Shown here one piece after another: positions 1 to 5,619 of a DNA stretch of 9,740 nucleotides. Numbering within the stretch: the stretch's first letter is position 1; each line of letters opens with the position of its first letter. The notes beneath the pieces were generated by a model. That model was not told the origin of the DNA. It ran no database searches and saw only the letters and a program-made list of their open reading frames with translations. The translations under genes and the position numbers were made by a program. This DNA is from Chloroflexota bacterium (GTDB lineage Bacteria > Chloroflexota > Anaerolineae > Anaerolineales > UBA4823), in the NCBI GenBank assembly GCA_023395675.1, contig JAEWYL010000041.1:1-9740 (forward strand), written 5' to 3'.

Positions 1-36
1 ATACCCGGGGGCCGGAGGTTTTTCTGGGCGGTGCAC

Positions 37-73
37 GCGCCTCGCACCGGGCGTTCGGGTGCGTGGCGCTTTT
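37..73 (+). terminator. Possible intrinsic terminator of an upstream gene
   Basis: A hairpin pairs GCGCC (37-41) with GGCGC (65-69) and CGCACC (43-48) with GGTGCG (58-63), with one T/T mismatch between the two helices and a 9-nt loop. It is followed at once by TTTT (70-73). This is the form of a rho-independent terminator for a + strand gene ending before the window. The mismatch, long loop and short T-run make it only moderately convincing. Nothing coding is recognisable in 1-190. Confidence 0.4.
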
Positions 74-94
74 CCTGGCTTACGGGTAGCAGAT

Positions 95-135
95 TGTGGG
101 ATGGGCATGCGGCTTCGCCGCATGCCCATCCCACA
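95..135. repeat. Perfect 19-bp inverted repeat with 3-nt loop
   Basis: Bases 95-113 are the exact reverse complement of 117-135, leaving the loop TTC. The closing context GCTTCGC should be very stable as RNA or as a DNA cruciform. No T-run follows on the + strand (next bases AGGTTTCATT), and the - strand exit is AATCT, so it is a poor intrinsic terminator. It could be a dispersed palindromic (REP-like) unit, a transcription barrier or an RNA-stability element. The pairing is directly visible; the role is not. Confidence 0.75.
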
Positions 136-153
136 GGTTTCATTCTACAGAGA

Positions 154-182
154 TTGCCTCCCGATCAGCCCTCAAGTATACT
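154..182 (+). promoter_or_regulatory. Candidate sigma70-type promoter for the kinase operon
   Basis: TTGCCT (154-159, 4 of 6 matches to TTGACA) lies 17 bp before TATACT (177-182, 5 of 6 matches to TATAAT). Transcription would start near 189, giving a leader of about 50 nt before the kinase start at 239. The -10 box falls at the centre of the 165-192 palindrome, so a factor bound there would cover it. The call rests only on consensus match and spacing. Confidence 0.4.
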
Positions 183-192
183 TGAGGGCTGA
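165..192. promoter_or_regulatory. Perfect 28-bp palindrome, likely operator
   Basis: Bases 165-178 are the exact reverse complement of 179-192, with the axis between 178 and 179 at a TATA core and half-sites containing CAGCCCTCAAG. It lies 46 bp before the kinase start and contains the candidate -10 box. A zero-spacer dyad of this length is typical of a site for a dimeric regulator. The LuxR/NarL-type regulator encoded just downstream is a candidate ligand (inference). As RNA it would form an 11-bp stem with a 6-nt loop but no T-run, so a terminator role is less likely. Confidence 0.55.
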
Positions 193-200
193 ATGGTTGT

Positions 201-225
201 TAGGGCCGGCCTGCACCCGGCCCTA
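201..225 (+). promoter_or_regulatory. Leader hairpin beside the kinase ribosome-binding site
   Basis: TAGGGCCGG (201-209) pairs perfectly with CCGGCCCTA (217-225) around a 7-nt loop. The stem ends at the A of AGGA (225-228), the best Shine-Dalgarno-like sequence before the ATG at 239. If the mRNA starts near 189, this stem would abut the initiation region and could modulate translation. The structure is seen; a regulatory role is inferred. Confidence 0.4.
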
Positions 226-238
226 GGAATGAGAGCGC

Positions 239-1414
239 ATGAACAGGACCGACACCGAACAGCTTGCCCAGCGCAACCGGGAGCTTTCGATCTTGAACCA
301 GATCGCCGAGGCGCTGAACCGCACCGTAGACCTGGACGGGGCGCTGCGCGCCGCCCTGGCGCAGGCGGCGGACCTCTTCGGGCTGCAGACCGGCTGGGTC
401 TGGCTGCTGGAGGAGGAGAACGGGGCCCATTACCTGGCCGCGGCTCAAAACCTGCCCCCCGGGCTGGCGAAGCACCCGGACTTGATGGAAGGCTCCTGCT
501 ACTGCCTGGATACCTACCGCGCCGGCGACCTGGGCGGGGCGGCGAATATCAGCGTCATCACCTGTTCGCGCCTGAAGAAGCTGGTGGATGGGACCGGCGG
601 GCTGCATTCTCACGCCAGCATCCCGCTCTACGCCCACGGCAAAAAGCTCGGGGTGCTGAATTTGGCGAGCGCCGACTGGCGCGAGCTTACCCGGGAGGAC
701 CTGACCCTGCTCTCCACGCTGGGGGACCTGCTCAGTATCGCCATCGAGCGGGCCCGCCTGTACGCTCGCAGCGCCGAGTACGGCGCAGCGGAGGAGCGCA
801 GCCGCCTGGCGCGTGAGATCCACGATACCCTGGCCCAGGGGCTGGCGGGGATCACTCTGCAGTTGGAGACGGCGGACGCGCTGCTCGATACGGGCGGCGA
901 CCCGGAACAGATCCACAGCCTGGTGATGAACGCCCTGGCGCTGGCGCGCTCGAACCTGGAAGAGGCGCGCCGTTCGGTGCTGGACCTGCGCGCCGCCCCG
1001 CTGGAGGGCCGCACGCTCCCGGAGGCCCTGGAGGTGCTGGCTTCCGCCTTCTCCCAGCGCGGCAACCTGCGCGTCGAATACGTGCAGAGCGGCGGGCGGC
1101 GGCCGCTTCCCCTGAGGACCGAGGTCGGCCTGTACCGCATGGCCCAGGAAGCCCTGGCGAACGCGGAGCGCCACGCAAACGCCAGCCGGGCCGTGCTCAA
1201 ATTGAAGCTGCAGCCGGACCGGGTCTTCCTCTCGGTGCGGGACGACGGCCAGGGCTTCGACCCCGGGCAGGTACCGCCCGGGCGCTACGGGCTGGTCGGG
1301 CTGAACGAGCGCGCCCGCATGCTCGGGGGCAGCCTGCGGATCGAAAGCGCCCCGGGCAGCGGCACAAACATCGAAATCTCCGTCCCGATCCCCGCCTCGC
1401 AGGTGCAGCCGTGA
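239..1414 (+). CDS. GAF-domain sensor histidine kinase, NarL/LiaS type
   Basis: This 391-aa protein is a two-component sensor kinase expected to autophosphorylate and pass phosphate to the regulator encoded next. A short N-terminal helix precedes a GAF domain (about residues 22-175). The HisKA_3 dimerisation motif AREIHDTLAQG follows, with phosphoacceptor His195. The HATPase_c domain then shows an N-box around EALANAERHA (304-313), the G1 motif DDGQGF (335-340) and GLVGLNERAR (351-360). No transmembrane segment is visible, so it should be cytoplasmic and sense an internal or diffusible signal through GAF. The GAF domain carries an unusual cysteine set (C87, C89, C109) that could bind metal or respond to redox. 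The ATG at 239 has a weak SD (AGGA, 225-228). The stop overlaps the next start by 4 bp. The kinase assignment is firm; the signal is unknown. Confidence 0.93.
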   Translation: MNRTDTEQLAQRNRELSILNQIAEALNRTVDLDGALRAALAQAADLFGLQTGWVWLLEEENGAHYLAAAQNLPPGLAKHPDLMEGSCYCLDTYRAGDLGGAANISVITCSRLKKLVDGTGGLHSHASIPLYAHGKKLGVLNLASADWRELTREDLTLLSTLGDLLSIAIERARLYARSAEYGAAEERSRLAREIHDTLAQGLAGITLQLETADALLDTGGDPEQIHSLVMNALALARSNLEEARRSVLDLRAAPLEGRTLPEALEVLASAFSQRGNLRVEYVQSGGRRPLPLRTEVGLYRMAQEALANAERHANASRAVLKLKLQPDRVFLSVRDDGQGFDPGQVPPGRYGLVGLNERARMLGGSLRIESAPGSGTNIEISVPIPASQVQP

Positions 1415-2073
1415 GCACGGAACGCCAGGCTTCTACCGGAGCACCCGCCATCCGCATCCTCGTCGCCGACGACCACCCCGTGGTGCGGGACGGGCTGGTG
1501 GCGATGCTCGGCACCCAGCCCGATTTCCACGTAGTGGGGTCTGCCGGGGACGGCGTGGAAACGGTGGAAAAAGCCGCCCGGCTGTCCCCCGATATTATCC
1601 TGCTCGACCTGGAGATGCCCGGGCTGGACGGGGTGGAAGCCATCCGCCGCATCCGGGAGAGCCGCCCGGAGGCGCAGGCCATTGTGTTCACAGCCTTCGA
1701 TACCGACGAACGCATCCTGGGGGCGCTGCGCTCCGGAGCCAAGGGCTATCTGCTGAAAGGCGCCCCCCGGGAAGAGCTTTTCCATGCCATCCGGGTGGTG
1801 AGCGCCGGGGGTTCCCTGCTCCAGCCTGTGGTGACCAGCCGCCTGCTCCGCCATCTCAGCTCCGAAGAGGAGCTGGAACCATTGACCAGCCGCGAGCTTG
1901 AGGTGCTCGGACACCTCGCGCTGGGTAAATCCAATCGTAAGATCGCCGAGGAACTGTTCATCACCGAACGCACGGTAAAATTCCACGTCTCCTCGCTGCT
2001 TGCCAAGCTTGGGGCCGCGAACCGCACGGAAGCGGTTCGCATCGCCGCCCATCGCGGCCTGATCGAGCTCTAG
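1411..2073 (+). CDS. NarL/LuxR-family response regulator
   Basis: This 220-aa partner of the preceding kinase is probably a DNA-binding transcription regulator. The receiver domain starts at about residue 14 (IRILVADDHPVVRDGL) with acidic D20/D21, phosphoacceptor Asp66 (LLDLEMPG), the switch Thr in IVFTAFD and the conserved Lys in LLKGAP. A LuxR-type helix-turn-helix fills the C-terminus (about 152-215: LTSRELEVLGHLALG, then NRKIAEELFITERTVKFHV). It starts at GTG 1411, which overlaps the kinase TGA (GTGA) and has AGGTG 5 nt upstream. No later start would leave the receiver intact. The overlap implies translational coupling and near-equal amounts of the two proteins. Likely targets, by inference only, are the 165-192 palindrome and hence its own operon with the exporter. 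Confidence 0.95.
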   Translation: MSTERQASTGAPAIRILVADDHPVVRDGLVAMLGTQPDFHVVGSAGDGVETVEKAARLSPDIILLDLEMPGLDGVEAIRRIRESRPEAQAIVFTAFDTDERILGALRSGAKGYLLKGAPREELFHAIRVVSAGGSLLQPVVTSRLLRHLSSEEELEPLTSRELEVLGHLALGKSNRKIAEELFITERTVKFHVSSLLAKLGAANRTEAVRIAAHRGLIEL

Positions 2074-2078
2074 CCCCG

Positions 2079-2118
2079 CCGGCAGCCCAATCCCCAATAT
2101 TCCCCATAGGGCAGCCGG
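2079..2118 (+). other. Imperfect inverted repeat between regulator and MFS gene
   Basis: CCGGCAGCCC (2079-2088) can pair with GGGCAGCCGG (2109-2118) apart from one central A/A mismatch, with a 20-nt loop. It fills much of the 72-bp gap between the regulator stop and the MFS start. There is no T-run, so read-through into the MFS gene is expected, and it may only adjust message processing. Chance is possible in such GC-rich DNA. Confidence 0.25.
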
Positions 2119-2145
2119 TAGACCGGTCAGCCCAAAGATAAAGGT

Positions 2146-3342
2146 ATGGCAACTCAAATCACCGAACACACTCGCGCACAGAACCTTGAGAGCCGGTTTC
2201 AGACCGGACAGATCCTGAGCATCGTCTCCGGCCATTTTATCCATGATGTCTATACCGCCTTCGTGGCGCCGCTGCTGCCCCTGATCATCGAAAAACTGTC
2301 TCTGACCCTGACGGCAGCCGGCTCGCTGAGCGCCATCCTGCAGTTTCCTGGGCTGCTCAACCCGCTCATGGGCTACCTGGCCGACCGGGCAGCCCTGCGG
2401 TACTTTCTGATCCTCGCGCCCGGGGCGACTGCCACCCTCATCAGTACTCTGGGCTTTGCCCCGAACTATTTCACCCTGGCCCTGATCCTGTTCGTCACCG
2501 GGTTGAGCTCGGCGGCCTTCCACGCCCCGGCGCCGGCGGTCATCGCCCAGGTCTCGGGCCGGCAGGTCGGCCTGGGGATGAGCCTGTTCATGGCGGGAGG
2601 CGAACTGGCGCGCACCGTAGGCCCGCTGCTGGCGGTCTGGGCGGTGAGCACCTGGACCCTGGACGGCTTCTACCGGATCGTGGTCCTGGGTTGGGCCGGC
2701 TCGCTCATCCTATTCTGGCGCCTGCGCTCGGTCACCTTTCCGGCCTCTCAGCGTTCCAACCTGCAGAAGCTGGCGCCTGCGCTGCGGAGCCTGTTTCTGC
2801 CCATCCTGCTGATCACCCTGTTCCGCAATTTCATGCTCGACAGCCTGACCACCTACCTGCCCGTCTATATGGACCTGAAGGGGGCCAGCCTGTGGGTTGG
2901 CGGCGCTGCGCTCTCGCTGCTGGAAGGGGCGGGGGTCGCCGGGGCGCTGTTGAGCGGCCCTCTGAGCGACCGCGTGGGCCGCAAACCGGTGCTCCTGGGC
3001 GCCACCCTGCTCGCCTCGCTGCTCCTGCTCCTCTTCCTGCGGGTGGAGGGTTGGCTGACCATCCCCGTGCTGCTGGCGCTGGGCTTTACCAACCTCTCCA
3101 CGACCCCGGTCATCATGGCCGTTGTGCAGGATCAGTTCCCGGAAAACCGCTCCTTTGCCAATGGGGTTTTTATGGCGATCACCTTCCTGCTGCGCACCGG
3201 CTCGATCCTGGCGGTCGGCGCGCTGGGCGACCTGCTCGGCCTGCAGGCCGCTTACTTCTGGAGCGCCATCATCGCCCTTTTCTCCATCCCGGTGATCCTG
3301 ATGCTGCCCGGGCGGCCGGCTGCGCAGCCCGAACAGCCCTGA
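2146..3342 (+). CDS. MFS transporter, fosmidomycin-resistance (Fsr)-like
   Basis: This 398-aa inner-membrane protein has roughly 12 hydrophobic segments, the usual size for a major facilitator. The N-terminus (TGQILSIVSGHFIHDVYTAF, 20-39, then APLLPLIIEKL) resembles the Fsr drug:H+ antiporter family. Motif A appears after TM2 as GYLADRAALRY (76-86, degenerate) and in the second half as GPLSDRVGRK (271-280, near perfect). It follows the two-component genes by 72 bp on the same strand and ends 64 bp before a strong terminator, so it is probably the last gene of that operon. The ATG at 2146 has a poor SD (AAAGG directly upstream). It probably exports a small, possibly toxic compound. The substrate cannot be read from the sequence, and related MFS proteins do transport other molecules. 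Confidence 0.88.
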   Translation: MATQITEHTRAQNLESRFQTGQILSIVSGHFIHDVYTAFVAPLLPLIIEKLSLTLTAAGSLSAILQFPGLLNPLMGYLADRAALRYFLILAPGATATLISTLGFAPNYFTLALILFVTGLSSAAFHAPAPAVIAQVSGRQVGLGMSLFMAGGELARTVGPLLAVWAVSTWTLDGFYRIVVLGWAGSLILFWRLRSVTFPASQRSNLQKLAPALRSLFLPILLITLFRNFMLDSLTTYLPVYMDLKGASLWVGGAALSLLEGAGVAGALLSGPLSDRVGRKPVLLGATLLASLLLLLFLRVEGWLTIPVLLALGFTNLSTTPVIMAVVQDQFPENRSFANGVFMAITFLLRTGSILAVGALGDLLGLQAAYFWSAIIALFSIPVILMLPGRPAAQPEQP

Positions 3343-3406
3343 AGCCCCCTCCCGTCCTGTACTTCCGTACAGGTAATTAGCTGTACCGTCTGACAGAGAT
3401 AAAACC

Positions 3407-3441
3407 GGCCCGCCGCTCGATGCGGCGGGCCTTTTGTTTTT
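3407..3441 (+). terminator. Intrinsic terminator of the kinase-regulator-MFS operon
   Basis: A perfect 10-bp GC-rich stem (GGCCCGCCGC 3407-3416 with GCGGCGGGCC 3422-3431) and a 5-nt loop TCGAT are followed by TTTTGTTTTT (3432-3441). This is a textbook rho-independent terminator, 64 bp after the MFS stop. AAAA precedes the stem, so it may also act weakly on the opposite strand. Confidence 0.93.
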
Positions 3442-3626
3442 GTATCATCAGGAAGAACGATCGTGCGCTCCCGGCCTGGCGCCGGTAGTGCATGCTTTCA
3501 AGCACAACAGGAGTCCGCAGTTCAGGGAAGCATGGGAATGGTCTGTGAGGCTGTGCTCGCACAAGCCACCCTCCGCCCCGGCGAACCGCGGTCGGCCTGA
3601 TCACGAAATTGTTTGGAGGAGGCTGT
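3442..3626 (+). other. Non-coding, potentially structured leader of the SDR gene
   Basis: No credible reading frame occupies the 185 bp between the terminator and the SDR start. Small stems are visible: CCGGC/GCCGG (3471-3475 with 3481-3485), TGCT/AGCA (3493-3496 with 3501-3504), and GGCT-GTG pairing with CAC-A-AGCC (3549-3567, one bulge). The promoter of this block must lie here or nearby. The best -10 match is TATCAT (3443-3448), but it has no good -35 box. I could not match the leader to a riboswitch consensus I know. Its role is open. Confidence 0.35.
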
Positions 3627-4355
3627 ATGACACACACACGCACTGCCCTGATTACCGGCGCTTCACGCGGGCTGGGACTGGCCCTGGCCCGGGCGCTGGC
3701 AGAGGGCGGCTGGAATCTGATCCTGGACGCGCGGGGCGCCCCCGCCCTGCAGGCCGTCCAGCAAGAGCTGGAGCGCTCCACCCGGGTGGTCGCCCTCCCC
3801 GGCGGCGTCTCCGACCCGCTCCACCGGGCCGCGCTGGCCGAGGCTGCTGCAGCCGTGGGCGGGCTGGATGCGCTGGTCAACAACGCCAGCACCCTGGGAG
3901 CCAGCCCGCTTCCGCCCCTGCTCCAGTACCCGCTCGAGGCCCTGGAAGAGGTCTACCGGGTGAACACCCTGGCGCCCCTGGCCTTGATCCAGGCGCTCTG
4001 GCCGCAGCTGAAACCGGGGGCGAAAGTGATCAACATCAGCAGCGACGCCGGGGTGGAAGCCTATCCGGGCTGGGGCGGTTACGGCTCCTCGAAAGCCGCC
4101 TTGGAGCAGCTCAGCGCGGTCCTGGCGGTTGAGAACCCGGCCCAACGGATCTACTGGGTAGACCCCGGCGATATGCGCACCCAGATGCAGCAAGAGGCCT
4201 ACCCGGGGGAGGATATCAGCGACCGGCCCCTGCCGGAGGAGAGCGTGCCCGGCCTGCTGGCCCTGATCGAGGGGGACTATCCCAGCGGGCGTTATTTCGC
4301 CCGCAGCCTGCCGGGCTCAGTTCCTGAGAGAGAGCTTGCGGAGCAGCGGGAATGA
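3627..4355 (+). CDS. Short-chain dehydrogenase/reductase (SDR)
   Basis: This 242-aa classical SDR is a cytoplasmic NAD(P)-dependent oxidoreductase with a Rossmann fold. It has the cofactor glycine motif TGASRGLG (10-17), NNAS (85-88, a variant of NNAG), the catalytic Asn113 (RVNTLAP), Ser in NISSDAG (137-142) and the YxxxK pair Tyr152/Lys156 in GYGSSKAA. DPGDMRTQM (179-187) matches the PG motif after the active site. The Arg in TGASRG hints at NADPH preference. The ATG at 3627 is chosen because GGAGGAGG (3615-3622) sits 4 nt before it and the protein then begins as SDRs usually do; an in-frame TTG at 3609 lies upstream of that SD. The QueA-like gene begins 12 bp after the stop, so the two are probably co-translated. 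The substrate is unknown. Confidence 0.92.
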   Translation: MTHTRTALITGASRGLGLALARALAEGGWNLILDARGAPALQAVQQELERSTRVVALPGGVSDPLHRAALAEAAAAVGGLDALVNNASTLGASPLPPLLQYPLEALEEVYRVNTLAPLALIQALWPQLKPGAKVINISSDAGVEAYPGWGGYGSSKAALEQLSAVLAVENPAQRIYWVDPGDMRTQMQQEAYPGEDISDRPLPEESVPGLLALIEGDYPSGRYFARSLPGSVPERELAEQRE

Positions 4356-4367
4356 GGAGATTGCTGT

Positions 4368-5543
4368 ATGCTTGAGCTCGATACCCATCCACGGACCGTT
4401 TCCACACCCGCTCGCCCTGTGGCGCCTGAACTGCGGCAGGCGCCCTCCTCGCCGGCTGAGAGACGGCTGCCCGATCTCCCGGTTGTGCTGGATTTCTCGG
4501 TTCCACCGTCTCTGGAGGCGGCCCGGCCTCCCGAGGCCTGCGGCATAGGGCGCGACGAGGTGAAGCTGATGGTCCAGCACCGCTCCAGCGGCGAGATCAC
4601 CCACACCCGTTTCAACCACCTGCCCGAGTTTCTCATCCCGGGTGACGTGCTGGTGCTCAACACCAGCGGCACGCTCCCGGCGGCCCTCGCGGCTTACCGG
4701 CAGGACGGCCTGCCGTTGGAGCTGCACCTTTCCTCCCGGCTCCCCAACGGGCGCTGGAGCGTGGAACTGCGGCGGCTGGAGGACGGGAAAAATTACCCCT
4801 TCACCTCGGCCCGCCCGAGCGAGGTCCTGTCGCTGCCGGGCGGGGCCGAGGCCGCCCTGCTCTACCCTCTGGGCCGGGCGGGGATGGAAGCCCCGGATGG
4901 CAGCCTTCCGGTGCGGCTGTGGGAAGCCGAGCTGGACCTGCCCCAGCCGCTGGAGGCTTACCTGGGGCGGCACGGTTCTCCCATTCGCTACCCCTATATC
5001 CAGGGCACCTGGCCGCTGCGCTATTACCAGACCGTCTATGCCACTGAAACCGGCAGCGCCGAAATGCCCTCGGCCGGGCGGGCGTTCTCCCCGGAGCTGA
5101 TCACCCGCCTGGCGGCCGGCGGGATCATCTTCGCCCCGCTGCTCCTGCACACCGGGGTCGCCAGCCTGGAAGAGCACGAGCCGCCCTATGAGGAGTACTA
5201 CCGGGTGCCGGAGATGACCGCCCGGCTGGTCAACGACGCACTGCGGGATGGGCGGCGGGTGATCGCCGTGGGCACCACCTCCGTGCGCGCTCTGGAGACC
5301 GCGGCCAACGGCAGGGGCGTGGTGCGGGCCAGCGAGGGCTGGACCGACCTGGTCATCACCCCCAAACGCGGCCTGAAGGTGGTCAATGCCCTGCTCACCG
5401 GCCTGCACGAGCCTCGCTCCAGCCACCTTTCGCTGCTGGCTGCGCTGTGCAGCGAGACCCAGCTGCGCCAGTCCTACGCCGCCGCGCTGGAGAAGGGCTA
5501 CCTGTGGCACGAGTTCGGCGATCTGCACCTGATCCTGCCCTGA
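4368..5543 (+). CDS. QueA-like protein (SAM:tRNA ribosyltransferase-isomerase family), divergent
   Basis: This 391-aa protein belongs to the QueA fold family. QueA transfers and isomerises the ribose of SAM onto 7-aminomethyl-7-deazaguanine in tRNA to give epoxyqueuosine. Family landmarks are LDFSVPPSL (41-49), FLIPGDVLVLNTSGTLPAAL (88-107), YYQTVYA (219-225), VIAVGTTSVRALE (298-310) and EKGYLWHEFGDLHLIL (375-390). Several motifs differ from canonical QueA: GSAEMPSAGRAF (229-240) replaces GSVAAPTAGLHF-like sequence, GVASLEEHEPPYEEYY (263-278) replaces the GxGTFRPV region, and GLHEPRSSH (345-353) replaces NFHLPKST. A 40-residue N-terminal extension, Pro-rich and probably disordered, is also present. 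ATG 4368 has SD GAGGAG (4354-4359) overlapping the SDR stop. I infer a QueA-like paralogue whose substrate may differ. True QueA activity cannot be excluded, so no symbol is given. Confidence 0.82.
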   Translation: MLELDTHPRTVSTPARPVAPELRQAPSSPAERRLPDLPVVLDFSVPPSLEAARPPEACGIGRDEVKLMVQHRSSGEITHTRFNHLPEFLIPGDVLVLNTSGTLPAALAAYRQDGLPLELHLSSRLPNGRWSVELRRLEDGKNYPFTSARPSEVLSLPGGAEAALLYPLGRAGMEAPDGSLPVRLWEAELDLPQPLEAYLGRHGSPIRYPYIQGTWPLRYYQTVYATETGSAEMPSAGRAFSPELITRLAAGGIIFAPLLLHTGVASLEEHEPPYEEYYRVPEMTARLVNDALRDGRRVIAVGTTSVRALETAANGRGVVRASEGWTDLVITPKRGLKVVNALLTGLHEPRSSHLSLLAALCSETQLRQSYAAALEKGYLWHEFGDLHLILP

Positions 5544-5562
5544 TGAGCGGCAGGCCTGTGTT

Positions 5563-5600
5563 CTGCAGCAGGCAGCGAGGGAGCCTCCTGCCTGCTGCAG
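5563..5600 (+). other. Strong intergenic hairpin without T-tract
   Basis: A perfect 13-bp stem (5563-5575 with 5588-5600, arms beginning CTGCAGCAGG and CTGCCTGCTG) continues, after one bulged C, into a 4-bp stem GAGG/CCTC (5577-5580 with 5584-5587) closed by a 3-nt loop. It sits 19 bp after the QueA-like stop and 9 bp before the SD of the aldo/keto reductase. Without a following T-run it is unlikely to be a classical terminator. It could block 3' exonucleases, lower read-through, or mark a processing point that sets different levels of the two genes. Confidence 0.65.
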
Positions 5601-5619
5601 CCGTACTGTGAGGAGATAA

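Noticed and set aside
193..816. Open + strand frame starting just after the palindrome
   Set aside because: It overlaps the kinase in another frame and is Arg/Gly/Pro-rich without motifs; the kinase frame carries clear GAF and HisKA_3 signatures.
2079..2118. Terminator between regulator and MFS gene
   Set aside because: The stem has a central mismatch, a 20-nt loop and no T-run, so it is unlikely to end transcription.
1285..2523. Long - strand open frame across regulator and MFS genes
   Set aside because: It spans two well-supported + strand genes and their gap, with low-complexity Gln/Gly/Arg-rich translation and no recognisable domain.
3500..3600. Cobalamin or other known riboswitch in the SDR leader
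   Set aside because: Fragments such as GGGAA and GCCACC look suggestive, but the ordered conserved core (GGTG, the CCGC..ACTGT block) is not there.
3609..3626. TTG as start of the SDR
   Set aside because: It lies upstream of the GGAGGAGG ribosome site and adds residues not seen in SDRs; ATG 3627 is correctly placed.
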